A DNA stretch of 35,475 nt. Source: an uncultured Lachnospiraceae bacterium. Its GTDB lineage: Bacteria; Bacillota; Clostridia; Lachnospirales; Lachnospiraceae. Shown piece by piece: positions 25,422 to 35,114 of the stretch (position 1 is its first letter; each line of letters starts with the position of its first letter). The DNA lies in the NCBI GenBank assembly GCA_947174505.1, contig CAMWJF010000043.1:1-35475 (forward strand). The letters are read 5' to 3'. The position numbers and the translations under genes were made by a program. The notes beneath the pieces are model-generated. The model was not told the origin of the DNA, made no database searches, and worked only from the letters and a program-made list of their open reading frames with translations.

Positions 25422-28400
25422 ATGGCAAAGAAAACAATAGTGAAAAAGCCTAAGAGAAGATTAAAAAAGACGGTCCGGCGGAGTGTTGCGGCGGTATTGA
25501 TGATGACGGCGATCGTTGTTGCGGCGATTCCCGTGCCGGAGAACCTGGCGGTGAATCCTGGGGCGAGGGCGGATACGGATCAGGTGGAATCGCCCGTGGC
25601 ATATGAGGATGGAACGCTGACGGGTTCCACAAATAATCCATATGTTTTGCCTAAGCCGGAGTCTGAGTATAAGAAGCCGGATGGCTCGACGGACGAGGCG
25701 GCGCTGGCGGCGGATCGGGCAAAGGCTGAAGCGAATATTATGGCTGATATCACTAATTCTTCGAAGCTGGTGCCCACGGAAATTGTGACCAGTTACGGCG
25801 GGAATCTTTATCTCACATGGCAGTTTCTGTATGCGCCTTCGGGCAATAAAACGGGCAAGCTGTTAAAATACAACGATGAGTTCCCGGTGGAGTTGGTAAA
25901 TCTGGGTCTGCAGCCGAACAGTTCTTATTTTATCGTACACCAGAATGCGTTCAAGCTGTATTTTGAGAATCCGGACTATTTAAATACAAACCAGGGACCG
26001 AATGGCGAAGCGAAAGAGACGATCAGGCTGTCTAATATGGATAATCTGAGCGCGTCAGGCATGTTCTATCCGACGAATAAGATCCAGTATACATACAGAG
26101 ATGTGAGTAAGACGACGGGTGAAGTCACTTTAGATGAGGATACCATCCATTTTTTTGAAACTTATTTTGGCGGGGATTATGATACCTATACAAATGAGTT
26201 TAAGAAGTACTGGGAAGAGTATAATAAGCTGGAGGAGGCCGGGCAGAAGGATACGGCGGATGCCATGACAAAGCCCGCTGCGCTGGAGAGGGCAGCTTCC
26301 GACATCACAGATGAAACAGACCGCAAGAAATACTTCTGTGAACACAACAGGACGCTGAGCAGACTGCCAAATTACAGTCTGGAGCTTGCTTCGGACAGAA
26401 GACTGACCGCTGGAGTTGACAGTGACAGTGTGTATGTGGCTCATGGCGACGGCAGTGTGCCGGCGGATTCTGAATATAAGGATGTGAACGGCTATCTGGT
26501 AGAGCTGGATGACACGCTCATTACATCCATCGCTTACAGGGCCTTTGCCGATGTGCATAATGTCACGAATATCCAGATTGACCAGTATGTGAGAACGATC
26601 GAGCGCAGCGCGTTCCAGGGTGCGGATATTGCCAGTGTGGATATCGGTAATGCCACGACCATAGGAGACCGGGCGTTCTATGGCTGTAAGAGCCTGAAAA
26701 AGGTTACTTTCACTGAAAGCTCGCCTACGGCTACCATCGGCGTGGAGGCCTTTTACGGGTCGGGAATCAACACGAGTCTGAATCTGCCTAAGCATATCAG
26801 CTCGATCGGGCATGGCGCCTTTGCGTACTGTCTGGATTTGAGCGAGGTGCAGTTTTTTGAAACCGGGGACGCCTGTACGATTGGGAATTTTGCCTTTTAC
26901 GGGGACACCAGGCTTTCTTCCGTGAATTTTGCCAGAACCGTGTTCCAGAAGATTGGTAAGTGCGCTTTTGCCATTGCCGCGCCAAGCGGTGATACGATGA
27001 CGGATTTCCATTTTCCGAGTGAGGGATTGGAGGCAATGGATGATTATATCCTTGCCAACCGTCGGGGACTGCAGAATGTCTATATTGAAAACTTCACGAG
27101 AAAAGTGCCTGTTAATACGTTCTATAACTGCTTTGGCCTAAAGAAGGTAGAGTTCTCTGATAAGTGCGGCTCCGCTTCTTTTGACAGTGAGCTTTTTAAG
27201 GATGTGACGGAGGATGATTTCCGTGTGTATGGGCCGGAGCTTTATGCCGGGCAGCCGTCGGGGCCGAGAACCAGCACATGGGATGCTGTCCGGACAGATG
27301 GCAAGGGGATTCCTTATGTCTATGAGAAGAACGGCAAAATGTATTATGAGATGGCGCTGGAGAGTGACGATGGTACAAAATACCGCTATGCAGCCAGCGA
27401 GGACGGCTCCCTGATTTCCTGTGCACTGATTACCAGAAATCCGGGCATGGTAGATCTGGTGATTCCCGAGAAGATCGGCGACATCCAGATCAAGGACATC
27501 GGTACGGGATGCTTTGACGACACTGATCTGAGGGCTGTGATCCGCAGCATTACGATTAAGAATAATTCGATCAGTACCATAGGGGACAGCGTGTTCCGTG
27601 ATCTGAAAAAGCTGAGGAAAGTGCGGATTGGAGATTCTGTGACCAGAATCGGGGCGGATGCTTTTGCTGGATGCTCCGCTTTGTATGATGTGTATTTCAC
27701 TACGCCATCTGCAGGTCATAATGCATTGAGTATCGGGGATGGCGCCTTTGTCACGACAGGTGATCACCTTACGTTCCATGGCGATATTGTAGAGGGGTAT
27801 GCGCCCTTTGCGTATGCTATGGATTCGGATCATGTGCTGAGAGATCCTGACCGCCCGAGTTTTCCGGGGGTGAATATATGTTACCAGAGTCTCTGGGATA
27901 GCGAGCAGGGGACGCATCTGACGGTGATGCCGGATCAGAATACGGATGAAGTGACGCTGCTTGATTATCCGAAATTCAAGGATCTGGAGAATATTGCCGG
28001 GGACGATGAGCTGCAGGATTACTGTGCAGATATGGAGGAGTACTATTATTATACGGTTTATAATACGGATAGCGAAGCGGTAGAGACCATGCGGCGGGAG
28101 TATGCAATCATTCATGACGCATGGCGTATGGCAGGCTCTTCCGTGACACTGCCCAGCGGGGAGACGATAGCGTATGCCGACATGGAAGATGCAATGGAAC
28201 TGCGGTATGGGCCGTGGATTAACCCGACTTATTGTGACGAGGGCTGGAAAACCTATCTGTCTAACGGCGGTGAAACGGCAAAGGCTTCGGTAGCGGATTT
28301 CTTATTTAAGCCGATGATCGTGGAGGCGGCTACGGATCCGATTCCTTATTTTGACAAGTATCCGTATAATTTCATGGATAATTATCAGAATTATCTGACT

Positions 28401-31010
28401 ATGGATACTGCCGCTTACAATGCTCTGCCGGAATATAAGAAGGTGCCGCAGAAGGTATGGGATTTCATCAACGGGACACAGGATATTTATGTGCCGGCGG
28501 GTGTAGATTCTATTGACGTGATTTCTTATATGAAGGAGAACAGCGACAACTATAACAAATACATCAAGGACCGTCCGGCGGATACCATGTATACCACAAC
28601 TCTGGGCGGAGCGAAACCGGGGCTGTTCAGCGGATATTATAAAGATTACGAAGAAGATGATGATGATAGGGAGACAGATGTAAGAGGCAACGATACGGTC
28701 AAGAGTGTGGTTCTTACTTCCGTAAAAGAGATACCGGCTCTTGCCTTTGACAGCTGCGAACAGTTATCCAGGGTTGAGATGCCTGCGGCGGAGAGTGTCG
28801 GGGAACTGCCTTTCAGGGGTTGTGTCAATCTGGTCGATCTGGTGGGCAGCGCGGCCTATCCTGCGGAGAGAGGCATTCTCTATGAGAAACATAAGGATGC
28901 GGACGGAAACGACCGGTATCGGATCATTGAGTGTCTGCTTGCGAGGGGAAGGGCAAACAGCGGCAACGTGGAGCTTGCTGTCAATACGATATCCTCAGCG
29001 ACAGACAGCCTGCTTCCATTCCTTTGCGAGGTATGTGAAACAGATACGACCGGGGATGGCGTAACGCCTCTTCCCGCTATTGCGGAAGGCGCCTTTGAAG
29101 GATGTAACGATATTCTCACTGTCAATCTTTCGGACGCTCAGTGGCTGAAGACGATTCCGAAGAACGCCTTTAAGGACTGTAACGGGATTAGCCAGATGGT
29201 TCTGCCGGGGTCTGTGAACAAGATTGCGGATGACGCATTTCTTCGGACGGATCCGGACAATGCTGCCCTCATGAATGTGACAATTTACGGCAGAGAGGTA
29301 GATATTGCGGATAGCGCGTTTATGCCGAGAAATAAATTTATCATTTATTCCTATGAAGATTCGGCGGCGAAACGGTATGCGGATAGACATGATATCAGAT
29401 TTGAGCCTTTGGATGCGTTCCGTGTATGGTTCTACGACTATGACGGCACACCGCTTGGCGATGCCATAACGGTGGATAAGGGATACCGATTTACGGAGGA
29501 GACAATCCCTACGGCTGCTAAGGTGGTGTATGAGAAGAACCACCGGCCGGGTTATAACTTTGACAAGTGGATGAGTGACAACGGCAAGACGACGGATGAT
29601 CCGGTTGAGAACGATATGACTGTTTTCGTTGCGCAGTATACCAGCGACGGTACGCTTGTTGACGGCAAGTGCAGCGTACAGTTTGTTCACGGCCGCACGG
29701 GACAGACTTTGACCGGATACGGTATGGACGAGAGCGGCAGATACATGATTGTTCCCGGCACGAAGTTTTCCGATCCTTTGAATAATACGCCGGACGGTAA
29801 GACGCTTCAGACTCCGGCAGCTGTGCCGAACCCGACCGAGGATGGGTATACGTTCCTGAATGAGTTCAGGACAGACGCGGGTGAGGTATGGACGCCTGAG
29901 ACGGTTATCAGCCGGAATATGACAGTGCTTGCACTCTTCGGTCAGACGGGAGGAGACGGAACTACCAGCGGCGGAACTACCAGCGGCGGTTCCACAACGA
30001 GCAGAGGCTCTACCAGCGGCGGTTCCACAACGAGCAGGGGAAGCAGCAGCAGTAGCAGAAGAAGCAGCAGCACAAGCAGCAGTTCTACTTCCAGCAGCTC
30101 CACGAGCGCGACATCTACCACTTCAAGCGGTGTAGGACAGTACACGGTATTTGTGGAAGGCGGAAGCGGGTCCGGCAGCTATGCGCCGGGTACGGTGGTT
30201 ATTATTTCCTGCTATATGCCTGCAGACGGTATGAGATTCGAGAAGTGGACGACAGAGTCAAACGGTGTGGCTCTTGCCAGCACGACAATGACGACGACCA
30301 CCTTTACGATGCCGGCCAATAATGTGACGGTTAAGGCGAATTACGTGGAGGCGCCTGCAACGCCCGCGGTAGCAGTAAACACTGGCGGTGGCGGCGGAAC
30401 CGGCAATGGAAATAACACCGGCACGACCGGCGGCAACGGCAATACCAGAGTGGATATAGAGAAGCCGGGTATCTCTAACAGGGATCTGGCGACAGCGAAC
30501 ACGAACGGTTCTTCGGATAACTTCATTGTGAAGATTTCCGAGACAGACGAGGCGACCAGGGCAGTGGCGGCGGCCCTCACAAACAAGTACGGTACATTGG
30601 ACAATATCCTGTACTATGCAATGGATATCAGTCTCTATGATTCTACCGGAACTACAAAGATTACGGATACCACGGGACTGTCTGTAGACATCACGATCCC
30701 GATTCCGGATTCCCTGGTGGCTTATGGCGGTAACAACATGGCGGGTGCGGTTATTAACGGCGATCAGTTAGAGAGCCTGAATGAGAGCTTTACCACGATA
30801 AACGGTGTACCTTGTATCCGTTTCCGTGCGACGCACTTCTCGCCTTATACAATTTATGTGGACACCGGAAATCTGGTGGAGGGTATGCTTGACGTGACGC
30901 CCAAGACCGGTGACCCGATTCATCCGAAGTGGTTCTTATCGCTCGGGCTGGCTTGTCTGTCAATCATTTTGTTCCTGAAAAAGGACGGAAAGGTGAAGGC
31001 AAAGGCATAA
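25422..31010 (+). CDS. BspA-type leucine-rich-repeat surface protein, sortase-anchored
   Basis: A 1862-residue cell-wall protein. A basic N-terminus plus signal peptide (VRRSVAAVLMMTAIVVAAIP) is followed by a unique region, then LRR_5 repeats (about 360-766 and 1090-1310) with the pattern IGDRAFYGCKSLKKVTF. Next come an InlB/Flg_new-like module (about 1334-1407), a Ser/Thr/Gly/Arg linker (about 1510-1570) and a second beta repeat module. A C-terminal domain (about 1700-1820) is also found in the next protein. The sorting signal TPKTGD (1826-1831), a hydrophobic helix and a basic tail KKDGKVKAKA end it. BspA-type LRRs bind host matrix proteins in some bacteria; the ligand here is unknown. ATG at 25422 is chosen because GGGGAG lies 7 nt upstream; an in-frame ATG at 25407 has a poorer site. 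Confidence 0.85.
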   Translation: MAKKTIVKKPKRRLKKTVRRSVAAVLMMTAIVVAAIPVPENLAVNPGARADTDQVESPVAYEDGTLTGSTNNPYVLPKPESEYKKPDGSTDEAALAADRAKAEANIMADITNSSKLVPTEIVTSYGGNLYLTWQFLYAPSGNKTGKLLKYNDEFPVELVNLGLQPNSSYFIVHQNAFKLYFENPDYLNTNQGPNGEAKETIRLSNMDNLSASGMFYPTNKIQYTYRDVSKTTGEVTLDEDTIHFFETYFGGDYDTYTNEFKKYWEEYNKLEEAGQKDTADAMTKPAALERAASDITDETDRKKYFCEHNRTLSRLPNYSLELASDRRLTAGVDSDSVYVAHGDGSVPADSEYKDVNGYLVELDDTLITSIAYRAFADVHNVTNIQIDQYVRTIERSAFQGADIASVDIGNATTIGDRAFYGCKSLKKVTFTESSPTATIGVEAFYGSGINTSLNLPKHISSIGHGAFAYCLDLSEVQFFETGDACTIGNFAFYGDTRLSSVNFARTVFQKIGKCAFAIAAPSGDTMTDFHFPSEGLEAMDDYILANRRGLQNVYIENFTRKVPVNTFYNCFGLKKVEFSDKCGSASFDSELFKDVTEDDFRVYGPELYAGQPSGPRTSTWDAVRTDGKGIPYVYEKNGKMYYEMALESDDGTKYRYAASEDGSLISCALITRNPGMVDLVIPEKIGDIQIKDIGTGCFDDTDLRAVIRSITIKNNSISTIGDSVFRDLKKLRKVRIGDSVTRIGADAFAGCSALYDVYFTTPSAGHNALSIGDGAFVTTGDHLTFHGDIVEGYAPFAYAMDSDHVLRDPDRPSFPGVNICYQSLWDSEQGTHLTVMPDQNTDEVTLLDYPKFKDLENIAGDDELQDYCADMEEYYYYTVYNTDSEAVETMRREYAIIHDAWRMAGSSVTLPSGETIAYADMEDAMELRYGPWINPTYCDEGWKTYLSNGGETAKASVADFLFKPMIVEAATDPIPYFDKYPYNFMDNYQNYLTMDTAAYNALPEYKKVPQKVWDFINGTQDIYVPAGVDSIDVISYMKENSDNYNKYIKDRPADTMYTTTLGGAKPGLFSGYYKDYEEDDDDRETDVRGNDTVKSVVLTSVKEIPALAFDSCEQLSRVEMPAAESVGELPFRGCVNLVDLVGSAAYPAERGILYEKHKDADGNDRYRIIECLLARGRANSGNVELAVNTISSATDSLLPFLCEVCETDTTGDGVTPLPAIAEGAFEGCNDILTVNLSDAQWLKTIPKNAFKDCNGISQMVLPGSVNKIADDAFLRTDPDNAALMNVTIYGREVDIADSAFMPRNKFIIYSYEDSAAKRYADRHDIRFEPLDAFRVWFYDYDGTPLGDAITVDKGYRFTEETIPTAAKVVYEKNHRPGYNFDKWMSDNGKTTDDPVENDMTVFVAQYTSDGTLVDGKCSVQFVHGRTGQTLTGYGMDESGRYMIVPGTKFSDPLNNTPDGKTLQTPAAVPNPTEDGYTFLNEFRTDAGEVWTPETVISRNMTVLALFGQTGGDGTTSGGTTSGGSTTSRGSTSGGSTTSRGSSSSSRRSSSTSSSSTSSSSTSATSTTSSGVGQYTVFVEGGSGSGSYAPGTVVIISCYMPADGMRFEKWTTESNGVALASTTMTTTTFTMPANNVTVKANYVEAPATPAVAVNTGGGGGTGNGNNTGTTGGNGNTRVDIEKPGISNRDLATANTNGSSDNFIVKISETDEATRAVAAALTNKYGTLDNILYYAMDISLYDSTGTTKITDTTGLSVDITIPIPDSLVAYGGNNMAGAVINGDQLESLNESFTTINGVPCIRFRATHFSPYTIYVDTGNLVEGMLDVTPKTGDPIHPKWFLSLGLACLSIILFLKKDGKVKAKA
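29955..30130 (+). repeat. Low-complexity Ser/Thr/Gly linker repeats
   Basis: Tandem GGAACTACCAGCGGC and GGTTCCACAACGAGCAG-type units are followed by AGCAGC-rich sequence. They encode TSGGSTTSRGS and poly-Ser/Thr, a flexible and likely glycosylated wall-spanning linker. Confidence 0.8.
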
Positions 31011-31038
31011 GGGATTTATAATCCCGAGGGGGAATCTT

Positions 31039-34000
31039 ATGAGGAAACAAATAAGAAAGCTAATCGGCACGCTGTTTTTAGTGACAGCAATTGTTGTGAC
31101 ACAGATTCCTGTATCAGATGTGGAGGCGGAGGATTCCTCCGCCGCATCTGATTTTCAGATGAATGGAACTACATTAGTGAAGTATAATGGCACGGCTGAG
31201 AACGTGTCTGTTTCTAATCAGGTAAAAAAGATCGATACGGAAGCCTTTGCGGGAAATGACTATGTGCGCAGCGTTACCTTGGGTGACGCGGTGGAGGTCA
31301 TCGGTGCGAGGGCTTTTTCCGACTGTGATTATCTGGAGAGCGTGACGGTTCCGGACAGTGTGACGGTGATTGAAAACGCGGCATTTTCCAACTGCCCTTC
31401 TTTGAGGAAGGTCTCTGTCGGGAAGGGGCTTGAAAGCCTTGGAAACGGTGCTTTCGCAGGGGATTACAGTTTGTCGTCCGTGGATTTTTCCAGTGATAAT
31501 CCCTACTTTGTCTGCGACGACGGCGCGATCTATAACAAAAAGGGATGGGATGTGCTTTATCAGGTGCTTGCCGGCAGAAAAGCGGACTCCTACAGTATGC
31601 CTTCATCCGTGAATAAAATCAGGCCCTACTCTTTCTGGGGCGATTATCATTTACAGGATGTGAGCATCAGCAGCAATGTGTCGGAGATTACAGGGTATGC
31701 GTTTTCCAACTGCAAGAATCTGAAGGCGGTCAACATTCCGTATTCTGTGAAAAGCATTGACATGAAGGCGTTTGAGGACTGTGTCAGGCTCCGGGATATC
31801 ACGATTCCGATTTCTGTAAGTAAGATTCATTCTACGGCTTTTGACGGCTGTACGAAGCTGGAAATCCATGCGGAAGCCGGTTCTTATGCAAAGAGTTTTG
31901 CACAGACGCTGGTTCTCGATGATATAGAGGTCTCCGAGTACGAGGAGGCGCCGATTCCCGGGAGCGTCAGTGGGAACAGCACGGACGGGGAGGATGCGCC
32001 GATTGTGGGGCCGGTGGATTATTACCATGAGGTAACCCATATGAACGCCATGGAGGCGGAGGAAGATGATCCGCGTGTGAAGGCGAAATCCCGCGTAGTC
32101 GGGCAGGAGGTCTTTGTGCTGGTGGATAACGCCAGGGCAACCGTGAATGTGGGAGGCAGCGGAGAGATTCTGGGCGGTGAGCCTGTGGTGGAGGAGCCGG
32201 ATCTGGATACGGTTCCCGGCCTTGCGGGATCGGAGGACGCAAAGGGCGGCTCTTTCCCGAAATATACGGTGGTGAACGGCGAAATAATAGCGGCACAGGC
32301 CTATTATGATGAAGATATGACTTCCTGCGAGATACCGTCCGGTATCCGCCGGATCGGAGAATTTGCCTATGCAAGGACTGCCCTGAATACGGTAAGGATT
32401 CCTGATGGCGTTGAAGAGATTGATTATGCAGCCTTTTATCACTGCGATGGGCTGACTGATGTGGTCATTCCTGGCAGTGTCAAGGAAATAGGCGTTTCCG
32501 CGTTTGACAGGACGCCCTGGCTTTCCGGCTGGAAATCGAACGCGGGCGAAGCCGGAGAGTTTCTGATCGTGGGTGACGGCATTTTGCTTGCTTACAGAGG
32601 TACAGGCGGCGTCGTGGCGATTCCCGATTCCGTGAAAGTGATCGGCCCGGAAGTGTTTCAGGGCATGAGCAGTGTGGAGAGCGTACAGATTCCGGACAGT
32701 GTCTCCGTAATCGGCGAGGGCGCCTTTGAAAACTGTGAGAATTTGTCGTCGATTGATGGCGCGGAGGGTGTGAAGCAGATCCGGGACAGGGCTTTTGCTG
32801 GCTGTCCGATCAGAACGCTTACCATTCCGGCTTCTGTGGAGCAGATCGGTCTGCGTGCCTTTGACAATGAAAAGATAAAGGACGGCGTGGTTTATTTCGC
32901 AGGAGATAAGCTTCCTGCCCGTTCCTATGAAAATTCGTCTACGAAGCTGTACAGGGATACATACAGAGGACAGGTATTTACAGGAACCCGTGTAGCCGTG
33001 ATTCCGGCAGGCGTGACAGATTTAACGGGCACATGTCTGTCCGGGGCAGGCGGAGATTTTACAGGCGTTATCTGTAGAAAGCAGAGCGGCGCTGCGGATG
33101 GGACGGCAGAGGACGCGCAGGGAGAAGAGGCGGAAGAGTCGACAGAGTCCGGGAGAGCAGCGGCTTCTTCGGACGACCCGGACAGGGATGCCGGGGAGGA
33201 GAATCGGAGAGACGCCGATGCGGCAGGAAATGATGCGGATGATGCCGGAACGGATACAGCGGAGGACAGCGGTATACTTACCATTCTGGCAAGAAGGGGA
33301 GGCGGTCCCGGTCCCGGAGAAACCGTGGAGATAGACGGACGTGCTTATACGTTGGAGGCGGGACAGGAAACACTTTCAGATGCAGTGAGTGAGAACCCGC
33401 AGACCGGCATTACCGTGAAGAACAACAGCTATTCGTTACCGCAGGACAGCCTTATCACGGCGGTTTTAGAGGGCGATGAAGGCTGTTATCGGATAGACAT
33501 CGCCGACAGTGACGAGGCGATGACAAAGATCGGGGATGTGTATAAGTCCATCTATGGCAATAAGCTGCCGCATTCCCTGCATGCCTATGAGATTACCATG
33601 ACGGATACAACGACCGATGTACCGATTACGGGACTCGGCAAACAGCGGGTGGAGATTACCATGCCCCTGCCTGCCGGTGTGCTGCAGGAAAATCTGCATG
33701 TCGTATGTCTGGATGAGGACGGACAGCTCGAAGAGGTGGACAGCCGGATTGTTTCTTTGGACGGTAAGGACGCAGTGGCATTCCAGGCGGCGCATTTCTC
33801 GGCCTACGGTATTTATAATTATGGCACAGGCCCGGCGGTGGCGGATGTGAAGGACGGGCAGGCGGTGTTTGTCTCTCTCGGGAAAAAGGACGCTTCTCCC
33901 GATACTGGAGACCACAGCATTCATCCAAAGTATTTCCTTGGTGCAGGACTGTTTTTCGCTGCAATGGCCATGTTCTTTTATCAGAAGTCGACATGGGTAA

Positions 34001-34047
34001 GGTGGAAGAGAAGACTTCGTAAATTGAGTCATATAAAACAGAGATAG
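31039..34047 (+). CDS. Second BspA-type LRR surface protein, sortase-anchored
   Basis: A 1002-residue protein. The signal peptide (IRKLIGTLFLVTAIVVTQIP, then VEAED) is followed by two blocks of LRR_5 repeats (about 55-285 and 425-620) of the form IGARAFSDCDYLESVTVPDS. An acidic low-complexity stretch lies at about 690-755. A C-terminal domain (about 815-930) is clearly related to the matching domain of the upstream protein (ending in AAHFSAYGIYNYG versus ATHFSPYTIYVDTG). The sorting signal SPDTGD starts at residue 953, then IHPKYF, a hydrophobic helix, and an unusually long basic tail. GAGGGGGA lies 5 nt before the ATG. The gap to the upstream stop is 28 nt, so the two are almost certainly one operon. 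A strong terminator follows. Confidence 0.87.
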   Translation: MRKQIRKLIGTLFLVTAIVVTQIPVSDVEAEDSSAASDFQMNGTTLVKYNGTAENVSVSNQVKKIDTEAFAGNDYVRSVTLGDAVEVIGARAFSDCDYLESVTVPDSVTVIENAAFSNCPSLRKVSVGKGLESLGNGAFAGDYSLSSVDFSSDNPYFVCDDGAIYNKKGWDVLYQVLAGRKADSYSMPSSVNKIRPYSFWGDYHLQDVSISSNVSEITGYAFSNCKNLKAVNIPYSVKSIDMKAFEDCVRLRDITIPISVSKIHSTAFDGCTKLEIHAEAGSYAKSFAQTLVLDDIEVSEYEEAPIPGSVSGNSTDGEDAPIVGPVDYYHEVTHMNAMEAEEDDPRVKAKSRVVGQEVFVLVDNARATVNVGGSGEILGGEPVVEEPDLDTVPGLAGSEDAKGGSFPKYTVVNGEIIAAQAYYDEDMTSCEIPSGIRRIGEFAYARTALNTVRIPDGVEEIDYAAFYHCDGLTDVVIPGSVKEIGVSAFDRTPWLSGWKSNAGEAGEFLIVGDGILLAYRGTGGVVAIPDSVKVIGPEVFQGMSSVESVQIPDSVSVIGEGAFENCENLSSIDGAEGVKQIRDRAFAGCPIRTLTIPASVEQIGLRAFDNEKIKDGVVYFAGDKLPARSYENSSTKLYRDTYRGQVFTGTRVAVIPAGVTDLTGTCLSGAGGDFTGVICRKQSGAADGTAEDAQGEEAEESTESGRAAASSDDPDRDAGEENRRDADAAGNDADDAGTDTAEDSGILTILARRGGGPGPGETVEIDGRAYTLEAGQETLSDAVSENPQTGITVKNNSYSLPQDSLITAVLEGDEGCYRIDIADSDEAMTKIGDVYKSIYGNKLPHSLHAYEITMTDTTTDVPITGLGKQRVEITMPLPAGVLQENLHVVCLDEDGQLEEVDSRIVSLDGKDAVAFQAAHFSAYGIYNYGTGPAVADVKDGQAVFVSLGKKDASPDTGDHSIHPKYFLGAGLFFAAMAMFFYQKSTWVRWKRRLRKLSHIKQR

Positions 34048-34098
34048 CAGATGGTTTTTATGGAAATATTCATCAGCATACTTTCGGTGCATAAAATG

Positions 34099-34139
34099 AC
34101 TCCCGGCATACTATATATGTAAAGCCGGGAGTTTTTTTT
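34099..34139 (+). terminator. Strong rho-independent terminator
   Basis: ACTCCCGGC (34099-34107) pairs perfectly with GCCGGGAGT (34124-34132), followed by eight T counting the stem-closing one. It ends the sortase/LRR operon. Confidence 0.93.
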
Positions 34140-34144
34140 GTACG

Positions 34145-34264
34145 ATGGACAGGGTAAAGAAACAGCTTGGATGCAGCGGGAACATACAATACAGTGTGGC
34201 CACGGAGGAGGTCTGTGTGGCCGTTTTGGATACAGGGGAGCGTGTTATTATATTGTCAAGTTAG
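34145..34264 (+). pseudogene. Remnant of subtilisin-like (S8) serine protease, N-terminus only
   Basis: The 39-codon frame reads MDRVKKQLGCSGNIQY, then VCVAVLDTG, before running into a stop. The segment VAVLDTG is the catalytic-Asp motif of subtilases, and the preceding residues match the style of clostridial S8 peptidase N-termini. Homology stops abruptly after DTG, near 34237; the expected region with HxD and the rest of the roughly 300-residue or longer catalytic domain are absent. The frame starts 5 nt after the T-tract of the terminator and has no good ribosome binding site at usual spacing. I read this as the stump of a gene cut by insertion or deletion. The rest may lie beyond the window. 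Confidence 0.6.
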
Positions 34265-34628
34265 TAAGAACCCAGTAAATACGAGGGATTCCGCTAATTT
34301 AGTCCTACGAAAAAATGCCATATGGCATGAAGATTTGACGGTAGGACAGGCCTGTTTTATTTAAAAATCTATCGGGAAATGACGGTTTGCAATAACGTAA
34401 CACAAGGCGGTTCGTTAAAGGAAATGTTGTTTCTTATGTAAAAGTATTCTATATAGGACTGAATTGGCTTTAGATTTACCGGCTGATGCAGTCCTATTTC
34501 TATGCCCGGAAGATAGGATGCAGAAGCGGAAAACGAGAGCCAGAATGTCCTGTATAGAGTTTAGACATTCAGGGAGGGAATGTCAAGCATATGCCTTAAT
34601 AACTGAAAATTATATGGGAGGATGTGCT
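34265..34628. other. Non-coding stretch with nested inverted repeats
   Basis: I find no convincing gene in these 364 bases. They contain an outer inverted repeat GTCCTAC (34302-34308)/GTAGGAC (34341-34347) around a perfect 14-bp palindrome ATGCCATATGGCAT (34315-34328). A second inverted repeat is ATAGGACTG (34453-34461)/CAGTCCTAT (34489-34497). The shared core TAGGAC thus occurs four times in two opposed pairs. The stretch is AT-rich and separates the broken protease gene from DUF6075. It could hold an attachment site or regulatory sites of a mobile element. Confidence 0.6.
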
Positions 34629-35078
34629 ATGACAATGAACATGAATAATAGGAACAACCGTGCAATTATTTTTAAGGATCAGGAACATGAGGCATTTTAT
34701 ATGAACGGCTTGCAGAGGTGCAAATGTCAGGACGCAAACCACAAGGCGCTGATTTACTGTCTTGGAATCAGCGGCGATACCAGACAATGTGTGGAGAGAA
34801 TTTACGATTTTGACAATGATTCCGTAAAGACAGAATGCCTTGGGGAAGGCTGGATTACCAGCGGCAGTGCAAGGATAGTCCGGATGGCGTTCAACCTTTT
34901 CTGCAACGGTACGCCCAGTGCATATGACCTTGAAGGGGAGGAGAAAGTAAGGGAATGCCAGCGCTACACAGTGGAGGACTTGTTCTGCTGTGAGTATGCA
35001 GTATATTTTTTGGAGGCGGTCAAGGTACGTTATCCGGAATACTGCTTCCCGGTAGATTTATCAGCATTTGGAATGTGA
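34629..35078 (+). CDS. DUF6075 family protein
   Basis: A 149-residue soluble protein. Segments IIFKDQEHEAFYMNGLQRC, HKALIYCLGISGDTRQ, RIYDFDNDSVKTECLGEGW, VRMAFNLFCNG and FLEAVKVRYPEYC fit the DUF6075 family, which is of unknown function. From general knowledge such genes often occur in clostridial integrative elements. The start is the ATG at 34629 with GGGAGG 7 nt upstream. A longer open frame reaching 34464 lies across the inverted repeats and lacks support. It is followed after 36 nt by the SymE-like gene, probably in one operon. Confidence 0.75.
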   Translation: MTMNMNNRNNRAIIFKDQEHEAFYMNGLQRCKCQDANHKALIYCLGISGDTRQCVERIYDFDNDSVKTECLGEGWITSGSARIVRMAFNLFCNGTPSAYDLEGEEKVRECQRYTVEDLFCCEYAVYFLEAVKVRYPEYCFPVDLSAFGM

Positions 35079-35114
35079 AGTTAGACAAACACCATACACA
35101 GGAGGATATTTTAT

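Noticed and set aside
34167..34364. 65-codon open frame after the operon terminator
   Set aside because: It is out of frame with the subtilase remnant, spans the breakpoint and the inverted repeat, and has no RBS or family resemblance.
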